Position numbers and translations under genes: made by a program. From Streptomyces sp. BK208 (GTDB lineage Bacteria > Actinomycetota > Actinomycetes > Streptomycetales > Streptomycetaceae): 64,000 nucleotides of DNA. Of the stretch, positions 8,256-15,368 are shown in pieces. How positions within the stretch are numbered: the stretch's first letter is position 1; every line of letters starts with the position of its first letter. The stretch covers positions 186,001 through 250,000 of the forward strand of contig NZ_SOAV01000008.1 of assembly GCF_004364245.1 (NCBI RefSeq), given 5' to 3'. Under the pieces are notes generated by a model. It did not search any database and was not told the origin of the DNA. It saw only the letters and a program-made list of their open reading frames with translations.

Positions 8256-9050
8256 TTGCTGTACGGCACGATGAAGGTCACCATCGGGGGATCGCTGAAG
8301 CTCGCCTTCCGGCCCTGGGTGGAGGGACTGGAGCACATCCCGGCCGACGGCCCCGCCATCCTGGCGAGCAACCACCTGTCGTTCTCCGACTCGTTCTTCC
8401 TGCCCGCCGTCCTCGACCGCAAGGTGACCTTCATCGCCAAGGCCGAGTACTTCAACACCCCCGGGCTCAAGGGCAGGCTGACCGCGGCCTTCTTCAAGGG
8501 CGTGGGCCAGCTCCCGGTGGACCGTTCCGGCGCGCGCGGCGCGGGGGAGGCCGCCATCAAGAGCGGCATAGAGGTCCTGGAGCGCGGCGAGCTGTTCGGC
8601 ATCTACCCCGAGGGCACGCGTTCCCCGGACGGCCGCCTGTACCGGGGCAAGCCGGGCGGCCTCGCCCGCGTGGCCCTCGCCACCGGCGCGCCCGTCATCC
8701 CGGTCGCCATGATCGACACCGAGAAGATCCAGCCGCCCGGCCAGGTGATGCCGAAGCTGATGCGGCCCGGCATCCGCATCGGCAAGCCCCTCGACTTCTC
8801 CCGCTACCAGGGCATGGAACACGACCGCTTCGTGCTGCGCGCGGTGACCGACGAGGTCATGTACGAGATCATGAAGCTCTCCGGTCAGGAGTACGTCGAC
8901 ATGTACGCGACCGCCATGAAACGGCAGCTCGCGGAGGCGGCGAAGGCCGAGAAGGCGGCGAAGGCCGAGAACGCGGCGAAGGCCGAGAACGCGGCCAAGG
9001 GGGACAAGACGGCCAAGGCCGAGAAGAGCGGGACCGGAACCGGGACCTAG
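8256..9050 (+). CDS. 1-acyl-sn-glycerol-3-phosphate acyltransferase family (PlsC-like)
   Basis: Transfers an acyl chain to a glycerolipid (lysophosphatidate type) at the membrane face. It is 264 residues. The catalytic NHLSFSD (HxxxxD block) is near residues 46-52, and the glycerol-phosphate block FGIYPEGTRSPDGR is near 117-130. The C-terminal 40 residues are an Ala/Lys/Glu repeat (units like AKAEKA and AKAENA), probably an exposed basic helix. TTG 8256 is preferred because GGGAGG lies about 7 nt upstream; ATG 8271 is the alternative. Confidence 0.9.
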   Translation: MLYGTMKVTIGGSLKLAFRPWVEGLEHIPADGPAILASNHLSFSDSFFLPAVLDRKVTFIAKAEYFNTPGLKGRLTAAFFKGVGQLPVDRSGARGAGEAAIKSGIEVLERGELFGIYPEGTRSPDGRLYRGKPGGLARVALATGAPVIPVAMIDTEKIQPPGQVMPKLMRPGIRIGKPLDFSRYQGMEHDRFVLRAVTDEVMYEIMKLSGQEYVDMYATAMKRQLAEAAKAEKAAKAENAAKAENAAKGDKTAKAEKSGTGTGT

Positions 9051-9123
9051 TCCGGGCAGGGGCCCGGGCACGGCGGCACCGGGGACGGGACCTCAGGGCA
9101 CCGGTCGCCGGGGGAGGGGGGAC

Positions 9124-10365
9124 ATGGCCAGGCGCGAGAGAGTCATGAGGATGTCGGTCGAGCTGCCGCTGTGGCGCGCGCTCGCCGGCTACCGCGTGCT
9201 CACCATGCTGTACGCGATCGGCTTCTTCGCCACCGCCTACTCCGGCTTCGCCCGGCCCTGGCTGGCCGTCGGCTACTACGCCGTCCTCTTCGTGTGGACC
9301 CTGGCCACCCTCCCCAAGGTCACGAACGCCGCGAGCTGCACCGGGCGGTTCCTCGCCGCCGACCTCGCCGTCGCCCTGACCGGCATCCTGCTCACCCCTC
9401 TCGCCGACGCCCACGAGCGCGTCATGGACGGCGGCCCGACGCTGCCGTCGATATGGACCGCCGGTTCCGTACTGGCCTTCGCGATCAAGGGCGGCTGGCG
9501 CTGGGCGGCGGTGGCCTCCACCCTCGTCGCCGCCGCCAACCTGGCCGAACGCGGCACCCCGGCCCGCGACACCGTCCACAACGTCATCCTCGTCTGGGTC
9601 GCCTCCATCGCCATCGGGTACGTCGTCGAGGTCGCCCGCGCCTCCGAGCGCACCCTCGCCCGCGCCCTGGAGATCGAGGCCGCGACCAGGGAACGCGAGC
9701 GGCTCGCCCGGGACATCCACGACAGCGTCCTCCAGGTGCTGGCGATGGTGCAGCGCAGGGGCGCCGTCATCGGCGGCGAGGCGGCCGAGCTGGGCCGGCT
9801 GGCCGGGGAGCAGGAGGTGGCCCTGCGCACCCTGGTCTCCGGCGGCCTGGTACCCGTCTCCCGCGTCTCGGAGGACGCGGCCGACGGCGCGGTCGTCCGG
9901 GTGGTGGAGGAACCGGAGGGCGCGGACCCGGACGCCCCCGTCGACCTGCGCGCCCTGCTCGCCCCGTACGCCGGCTCGCTGGTGAACCTCGCCGAGCCCG
10001 GCGCCCCCGTCCTCCTCGCCCCCCGGGCGGCGCGGGAACTGGCGGCCGCCGTGGGCGCCGCCCTGGACAACGTCCGGGCGCACGTCGGGGAGCGGGCGCG
10101 CGCCTGGATCCTGGTCGAGGACGAACCGGACGAGGTGATCGTCACCGTCCGCGACGAGGGGCCGGGCATCGCCGAGGGCCGGCTCGCCGAGGCCGAGGGC
10201 GAGGGACGGCTCGGCGTGGCCCTGTCCATCCGCGGCCGGCTGCGCGACCTCGGCGGCACGGCCGAACTGATCTCGGTGCCCGGGCAGGGCACGGAGGTCG
10301 AGCTGAAGGCACCGAAGAAGACCGTCGGCAGCACCGCACGGGGGAAGGCAGCGGACCATGAGTGA
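9124..10365 (+). CDS. macS: Two-component sensor histidine kinase MacS
   Basis: Membrane sensor kinase of 413 residues. Its N-terminal half has about five hydrophobic segments (residues 20-170, the domain type seen in the MacS/PspC-related actinobacterial sensors). This is followed by a NarX/DesK-type dimerisation helix with His199 in RERLARDIHDS, and an HATPase domain with ALDNVRAH (N box) and VRDEGPGIAEG (G box). It overlaps the cognate regulator by 8 nt. Gene order and sequence match SCO2121 (MacS, morphogenesis and actinorhodin regulator) next to pfkA. GGGGGAGGGG precedes ATG 9124. Confidence 0.9.
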   Translation: MARRERVMRMSVELPLWRALAGYRVLTMLYAIGFFATAYSGFARPWLAVGYYAVLFVWTLATLPKVTNAASCTGRFLAADLAVALTGILLTPLADAHERVMDGGPTLPSIWTAGSVLAFAIKGGWRWAAVASTLVAAANLAERGTPARDTVHNVILVWVASIAIGYVVEVARASERTLARALEIEAATRERERLARDIHDSVLQVLAMVQRRGAVIGGEAAELGRLAGEQEVALRTLVSGGLVPVSRVSEDAADGAVVRVVEEPEGADPDAPVDLRALLAPYAGSLVNLAEPGAPVLLAPRAARELAAAVGAALDNVRAHVGERARAWILVEDEPDEVIVTVRDEGPGIAEGRLAEAEGEGRLGVALSIRGRLRDLGGTAELISVPGQGTEVELKAPKKTVGSTARGKAADHE

Positions 10366-11071
10366 AGGACAGTGGACGCCGGGTGAACGGCGCGGCCCGG
10401 AACGGGAGGACCCGGTCAGGGTCATGGTGGTCGACGACCATCCGATGTGGCGCGACGCCGTCGCCCGGGACCTGGCCGAGTCGGGTTTCGACGTGGTCGC
10501 CACCGCGGGCGACGGCGACCAGGCGGTGCGCCGGGCCGCGGCCGTCGCTCCGGACGTCCTCGTCCTCGACCTCAACCTGCCCGGCAAGCCCGGCGTCCAG
10601 GTCTGCAAGGAGGTCCTCGGCGCCGACCCCACGCTGCGCGTGCTCGTGCTCTCGGCGAGCGGGGAGCACGCCGACGTGCTGGAGGCGGTGAAGTCCGGCG
10701 CGACCGGATACCTGCTGAAGTCGGCCTCCACGGAGGAGCTGCGGGACGCGGTGCGCCGCACGGCCGCCGGAGACCCGGTCTTCACCCCGGGGCTGGCCGG
10801 ACTGGTCCTCGGCGAGTACCGCCGCCTCGCCTCCGAACCCGCCCCCGCCGCAGGCACCGACGATCCCGGCACGCCCCGGCTCACCGACCGGGAGACCGAG
10901 GTGCTGCGCCTGGTCGCCAAGGGCCTGAGCTACAAGCAGATCGCCGAACGCCTCGTCATCTCCCACCGCACCGTGCAGAACCACGTCCAGAACACCCTCG
11001 GCAAGCTCCAGCTGCACAACCGGGTGGAGCTGGTGCGGTATGCGATAGAACGCGGTCTGGACGACGCCTGA
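10358..11071 (+). CDS. macR: LuxR/NarL-family response regulator MacR
   Basis: Transcription factor of 237 residues: receiver domain (about 20-135) with acidic pocket Asp26-Asp27, phospho-acceptor Asp71 (LVLDLNLPG) and Lys121, then a C-terminal LuxR-type helix-turn-helix (LTDRETEVLRLVAKGLSYKQ begins near residue 172). Partner of the kinase it overlaps. The S. coelicolor orthologue SCO2120 affects aerial growth and actinorhodin production. pfkA follows 51 nt downstream on the same strand, so read-through or shared control with glycolysis is possible. Confidence 0.92.
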   Translation: MSEGQWTPGERRGPEREDPVRVMVVDDHPMWRDAVARDLAESGFDVVATAGDGDQAVRRAAAVAPDVLVLDLNLPGKPGVQVCKEVLGADPTLRVLVLSASGEHADVLEAVKSGATGYLLKSASTEELRDAVRRTAAGDPVFTPGLAGLVLGEYRRLASEPAPAAGTDDPGTPRLTDRETEVLRLVAKGLSYKQIAERLVISHRTVQNHVQNTLGKLQLHNRVELVRYAIERGLDDA

Positions 11072-11122
11072 CCCACGCGGGACAGTGGCCTCAACCACCC
11101 ACCCTGGCAAAGGGGTTGTGCG

Positions 11123-12151
11123 ATGAAGGTCGGAGTACTGACCGGAGGCGGCGACTGCCCCGGGCTCAACGCCGTCATCCGGGCCGTCGTCCGCAAGGGC
11201 GTCCAGGAGTACGGCTACGACTTCACCGGCTTCCGGGACGGCTGGCGCGGCCCCCTGGAGGGCGACACCGTCCCGCTCGACATCCCGGCCGTCCGCGGCA
11301 TCCTGCCCCGCGGCGGCACCGTCCTCGGCTCCTCGCGCACCAATCCGCTCCAGCAGCAGGGCGGCATCCGGCGCATCAAGGACAACCTCGCCGCGCTCGG
11401 CGTCGACGCGCTCATCACCATCGGCGGCGAGGACACCCTCGGCGTCGCCACCCGCCTCGCGGACGAGTACGGCGTGCCCTGCGTCGGCGTCCCCAAGACC
11501 ATCGACAACGACCTGTCCGCCACCGACTACACCTTCGGTTTCGACACCGCCGTCGGCATCGCCACGGAGGCCATCGACCGGCTGCACACCACCGCCGAGT
11601 CCCACATGCGCGTCCTGGTCGTCGAGGTCATGGGCCGGCACGCCGGCTGGATCGCCCTGCACTCCGGCCTGGCCGGCGGCGCCAACGTCATCCTCATCCC
11701 CGAGCAGCGCTTCGACGTCGAGCAGGTGTGCACCTGGGTGACCTCCCGGTTCCGGGCGTCCTACGCCCCGATCGTGGTCGTCGCCGAGGGGGCGATGCCC
11801 CGCGACGGCGACCTGGTGCTCAAGGACGAGTCGCTGGACTCCTACGGGCACGTCCGGCTGTCCGGGGTCGGCGAGTGGCTGGCCAAGCAGATCGAGAAAC
11901 GCACCGGCAAGGAGGCCCGCACCACCGTTCTCGGGCACGTCCAGCGCGGCGGCACCCCCAGCGCCTTCGACCGCTGGCTCGCCACCCGCTTCGGACTGCA
12001 CGCCATCGACTGCGTGCGCGACGGGGACTTCGGGAAGATGGTCGCCCTGCGCGGCACGGACATCGTCCGCGTCCCCATCGCCGAGGCCACCGCCCGGCTG
12101 AAGACCGTCGACCCGGCGCTGTACGAGGAGGTCGGCGTCTTCTTCGGCTGA
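11123..12151 (+). CDS. pfkA: 6-phosphofructokinase PfkA
   Basis: Phosphorylates fructose 6-phosphate to the 1,6-bisphosphate, the committed step of glycolysis. It is 342 residues. The motif GGGDCPGLN is at 8-16, GGEDT at 101-105 and PKTIDND at 124-130 with catalytic Asp128; MGRHAGW and HVQRGG follow. The Asp in GGEDT and the Lys in PKTIDND resemble pyrophosphate-dependent enzymes, yet the S. coelicolor orthologue (SCO2119) was characterised as ATP-dependent. AAAGGGG lies upstream of ATG 11123. Confidence 0.94.
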   Translation: MKVGVLTGGGDCPGLNAVIRAVVRKGVQEYGYDFTGFRDGWRGPLEGDTVPLDIPAVRGILPRGGTVLGSSRTNPLQQQGGIRRIKDNLAALGVDALITIGGEDTLGVATRLADEYGVPCVGVPKTIDNDLSATDYTFGFDTAVGIATEAIDRLHTTAESHMRVLVVEVMGRHAGWIALHSGLAGGANVILIPEQRFDVEQVCTWVTSRFRASYAPIVVVAEGAMPRDGDLVLKDESLDSYGHVRLSGVGEWLAKQIEKRTGKEARTTVLGHVQRGGTPSAFDRWLATRFGLHAIDCVRDGDFGKMVALRGTDIVRVPIAEATARLKTVDPALYEEVGVFFG

Positions 12152-12233
12152 CCCCCGGCGGACGACCGCTGACCCGCGACGGCGGGCCGAGGGCCGTATA
12201 TTCGGCCCGGAGCCCACCGGAACGGGAGCGGTC

Positions 12234-13229
12234 ATGGAGATCCTTGCCTTCGGCGTCCAGGCCGACGAGAAGCCCCTGATCGAGCGGGCCTTCCGCGACC
12301 ACGAGGACGTCCGCTGCCTGGACGTCTTCCTCAACGAGGACACCGCGCCCATCGCGGCCGGCCACGAGATCGTCTCCACGTCCGTCAACGCCGACCTCGG
12401 CGCGGACGTCCTGGAGATCCTCGCGGCCGGCGGCACCCGGATGGTGGCCCAGCGCTCCACCGGCTTCAACAACGTCGACCTGGACACCGCCGAGCGGCTC
12501 GGCATCACCGTGGCCCGGGTGTCGTACTACTCGCCGTACTCGGTCGCCGAGTTCGCCTGGACCCTCGCCATGGCCGTCAACCGGCGGATCGTGCGCGCCT
12601 CCACCCGCACCCGCGACTTCGACTTCCGCCTGCACGGCCTGATGGGCCGCGACCTGCACGGCCGCACCGCCGGGATCCTCGGCACCGGCAAGATCGGCGA
12701 GGCCTTCGCCCGCATCGCCCACGGCTTCGGCATGCGGCTGCTCGGCTGGGACGTCGCCGAGAACCCGGCCTGCGCGGAGCTGGGCATGCGGTACGTCCCG
12801 AAGGACGAGCTGCTCGCCCGCTCCGACCTGATCACGCTGCACGTCCCGCTGATGCCCGACACCCGGCACCTGATCGACGCGGCCGCCCTGAAGTCGATGC
12901 GGGACGACGCCATCCTGATCAACTCCAGCCGGGGCGGCCTGGTCGACACCGCGGCCCTCGTCGGCGAGCTGCGCGCGGGCCGCTTCACGGGCGTGGGCCT
13001 GGACGTGTACGAGGCGGAGGCGGGCCTGTTCTTCCTCGACAAGTCCCTGGAGGCCGTCGGGGACGACACCCTGGCCCGCCTCGTCACCTTCCCGAACGTC
13101 CTGGTCACCTCGCACCAGGCGTACTACACCGAGGACGCCGTCGGTCAGATCGTCGACACGACGGCGCGCAACGTCCTCGACTACCGTCAGGGCCGCCGCT
13201 CCGAGAACGTGCTCGTCCCGCGCAGCTGA
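12234..13229 (+). CDS. D-isomer-specific 2-hydroxyacid dehydrogenase (D-lactate dehydrogenase-like)
   Basis: NAD-dependent reduction of a 2-keto acid, probably pyruvate/D-lactate. It is 331 residues. The Rossmann loop GILGTGKIGEAFAR lies near residues 147-160. The catalytic Arg is in NSSRGGLVD, the Glu in DVYEAEAG and the His in TSHQAYYT, so the triad is intact. The arrangement fits the D-LDH subgroup rather than phosphoglycerate dehydrogenase. Its 3' end overlaps the 3' end of the convergent anthranilate synthase gene by 43 bp. The leader at 12190-12215 holds an inverted repeat GGGCCGA...TCGGCCC. Confidence 0.9.
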   Translation: MEILAFGVQADEKPLIERAFRDHEDVRCLDVFLNEDTAPIAAGHEIVSTSVNADLGADVLEILAAGGTRMVAQRSTGFNNVDLDTAERLGITVARVSYYSPYSVAEFAWTLAMAVNRRIVRASTRTRDFDFRLHGLMGRDLHGRTAGILGTGKIGEAFARIAHGFGMRLLGWDVAENPACAELGMRYVPKDELLARSDLITLHVPLMPDTRHLIDAAALKSMRDDAILINSSRGGLVDTAALVGELRAGRFTGVGLDVYEAEAGLFFLDKSLEAVGDDTLARLVTFPNVLVTSHQAYYTEDAVGQIVDTTARNVLDYRQGRRSENVLVPRS

Positions 13230-15112
13230 CCGGCCAGCTCCCGCACGACGGCCGTGCCGTTCAGCGTCAGCACCGACTCGGGATGGAACTGCACCCCGGC
13301 GAAGCCCCCGCCCCGCAGCGCGTGCACCTCGCCGCCCGCCGAACGGCTCACCTCGACGCCCCGCGCGGCCAGCGCGGCGGCCGCCGCGTCGTCGCAGCGC
13401 GCGGTGAAGCTGTTGTAGAAGCCGACCGTCTCCGGCCGCCCGAACAGGTCGATCTCCGTCTGCGCCCCCTGGTACGGCACCTCCTTGCGCACGACGTCGA
13501 GGCCCAGCTCCGCCGCGATCAGCTCGTGCCCGAGGCAGACCCCGAGGACGCCGTGCCGATTCGCCGCGAGCAGCTCGGCGGTCAGGGACCGCAGGAAGCG
13601 CATCTTCGGGTCGGCGGGGTCACCGGGGTCGCCGGGTCCCGGCCCCAGCACCACCGGCCCGCCCTCGTGCCCGAGCACCGCCTCGCGCAGCCCCGGCTCG
13701 TCGTAGCGCCGTACGCTCACCGCGAGCCCCGAGGAGCGCAGCACGTGCGCGAGCATCGCCGTGAAGGTGTCCTCCGCGTCGACGACCAGGGCGTGCCCGG
13801 TCAGCGCGGCCGACGGCTCCTGCATCCGCAGCCAGAACGGGGCCAGCGAGGCGCGGCGCCCGTCCAGCGCCGCCCGCACCCGGGGATCGTCGGCCAGCCG
13901 GGGCCGCCCGGCCTCCGCACGCGGCCGGGACGGACGTACGCCGAGCGCCGCCAGCACCCCGGCCGCCTTGGCGTGGGTCTCGGCGACCTCGCCCGCCGGG
14001 TCCGAACCACGCACCAGCGTGGCGCCGACCGGCACCCGCAGCCGCCCCTCGGCGTCGATGTCGGCGGTGCGGATCAGGATGGGGGAGTCGAGGGTCTGGT
14101 GACCGCCCGGCCGGCCGGTCCCGTCCCCGGCGTCCCGCCCGAGCAGCGCCAGCGCGCCCGCGTAGTAGCCGCGCCCGCCGGACTCGTGCCGCTCGATGAC
14201 CCGGCAGGCGTTCTGCACCGGCGAGCCGGTGACCGTCGCCGCGAACATGGTCTCCCGCAGCACCTCCCGCACGTCCAGGGAGGACTTCCCGCGCAGCTCG
14301 TACTCGGTGTGCGCGAGGTGCGCCATCTCCTTCAGCCGCGGGCCGACGACCACCCCGCCCATGTCGCCGACGGTGCACATCATCTTGAGCTCCTCGTCGA
14401 CGACCATCGACAGCTCCTCGGTCTCCTTGCCGTCGGCGAGGAAGTCCAGCAGGTGTTCCGGCGTCGGCCCCTCGGCGGGATAGCGGTACGTCCCGCTGAT
14501 CGGGTTCATGACGACCGTGCCCCCGGACATCCGCACGTGCACCTCGGGGCTGGCGCCCACCAGCGTCCGGTCCCCGGTGTGCACCACGAACGTCCAGTAC
14601 GCCCCCCGCTCGCCGACCAGCAGCCGCCGGAACAGGGCCAGCGCGTCGGCCCGCCCGAACCCGGGGACGCGGCCCTCGTACGTCCGCCGGATCACGAAGT
14701 TGGCGCCCTCGCCCCGCCCGATCTCCTCGTCGAGGACCCGCCCGACGATCCGCGCGTACTCCTCGTCGCCGACGTCGAAGCCGCCGCCCTCGACCCGGAC
14801 CTCGTGCGCGGGCAACTGCGCCAGCGCCTCGGCCAGCGGGATGTCGTACCGCTCCTCGGGGGTGAGCACCAGCAGGGGCGTGCCGTCGTCGCGGACGTCG
14901 AAGCCGCGCTCGCGGATCTGCCGGAAGGGGACGAGTGCCAGCCCCTCGTCGGGCAGGTCGGCGAGTCCGTCGTGCTGCGCGACCGGGCCGATCAGCAGCT
15001 CGACCACGTCGTGGTCGTGGCCGGGGGTGCGGCGGCGGAGCAGGGCGAACGGGCGGGAGTCGGCCGTCAGTCCGTCGAGCGGACCGGTGCGCGGTGCGGG
15101 GGGCGGTGTCAT
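13187..15112 (-). CDS. trpEG: Fused anthranilate synthase (TrpE-TrpG)
   Basis: Converts chorismate and glutamine to anthranilate. A single 641-residue chain joins the chorismate-binding TrpE-like part (about 1-420; blocks NPISGTYRYP, SMVVDEELKMM, TVTGSPVQNA) to a glutamine amidotransferase part (about 440-635; nucleophile Cys in GVCLGHE, His-Glu in FHPES). Fused forms occur in primary Trp synthesis and in phenazine-type secondary metabolism. Here a Trp-rich attenuator immediately upstream argues for Trp supply. ATG 15112 follows the attenuator. The stop lies inside the convergent dehydrogenase gene. Confidence 0.93.
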   Translation of the reverse strand: MTPPPAPRTGPLDGLTADSRPFALLRRRTPGHDHDVVELLIGPVAQHDGLADLPDEGLALVPFRQIRERGFDVRDDGTPLLVLTPEERYDIPLAEALAQLPAHEVRVEGGGFDVGDEEYARIVGRVLDEEIGRGEGANFVIRRTYEGRVPGFGRADALALFRRLLVGERGAYWTFVVHTGDRTLVGASPEVHVRMSGGTVVMNPISGTYRYPAEGPTPEHLLDFLADGKETEELSMVVDEELKMMCTVGDMGGVVVGPRLKEMAHLAHTEYELRGKSSLDVREVLRETMFAATVTGSPVQNACRVIERHESGGRGYYAGALALLGRDAGDGTGRPGGHQTLDSPILIRTADIDAEGRLRVPVGATLVRGSDPAGEVAETHAKAAGVLAALGVRPSRPRAEAGRPRLADDPRVRAALDGRRASLAPFWLRMQEPSAALTGHALVVDAEDTFTAMLAHVLRSSGLAVSVRRYDEPGLREAVLGHEGGPVVLGPGPGDPGDPADPKMRFLRSLTAELLAANRHGVLGVCLGHELIAAELGLDVVRKEVPYQGAQTEIDLFGRPETVGFYNSFTARCDDAAAAALAARGVEVSRSAGGEVHALRGGGFAGVQFHPESVLTLNGTAVVRELAGQLRGTSTFSERRP

Positions 15113-15160
15113 GGGTGGTGTCCCTCTGTCGGTGAGGGACGGTCCCGGCCGCGGAAACAC

Positions 15161-15187
15161 CGAAGGCCGCCCCTCGGGCGGCCTTCG
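15161..15187 (-). terminator. trp attenuator terminator hairpin
   Basis: A perfect 12-bp stem (15161-15172 with 15176-15187) with a 3-nt loop, lying between the Trp leader peptide and the anthranilate synthase start. On the - strand it is followed by GTGTTTCC, a weak U tract. With the leader peptide it forms a classical transcription attenuator: ribosomes stalled at Trp codons should prevent this hairpin. I did not fix the competing antiterminator helix. Confidence 0.82.
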
Positions 15188-15209
15188 CGGAGTCGTGTGT
15201 CGCGCGCTG

Positions 15210-15266
15210 TCAGTGGGCCGCCGGACGAGCGGTCCACCACCAGTTCTGGGTCGAGTGCGCGAACAT
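15210..15266 (-). CDS. Trp leader peptide (18 aa, three consecutive Trp)
   Basis: Eighteen codons from ATG 15266 to TGA encode MFAHSTQNWWWTARPAAH, with three adjacent Trp codons (TGG TGG TGG). The 22 nt between its stop codon and the terminator hairpin fits an attenuator. There is no Shine-Dalgarno; a TAGGGT (-10-like, 15274-15279 on the - strand) ends 7 nt before the ATG, so the transcript may be leaderless. It senses charged tRNA-Trp and controls the downstream gene. Confidence 0.9.
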   Translation of the reverse strand: MFAHSTQNWWWTARPAAH

Positions 15267-15368
15267 GCCGCCGACCCTAGCGCATCCGCCGCGCGGCGCC
15301 GCGGCACGTCCCGCGATGCGGGACGGCCGGGGCGCCGCGGACGGTGTGCCGGGTCACCGGCGGGTGTC

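Noticed and set aside
13187..15112. Phenazine or other secondary metabolite cluster around the fused anthranilate synthase
   Set aside because: The neighbours are a dehydrogenase, an amidase and a DAHP synthase, and the gene has a Trp attenuator, which fits primary Trp supply.
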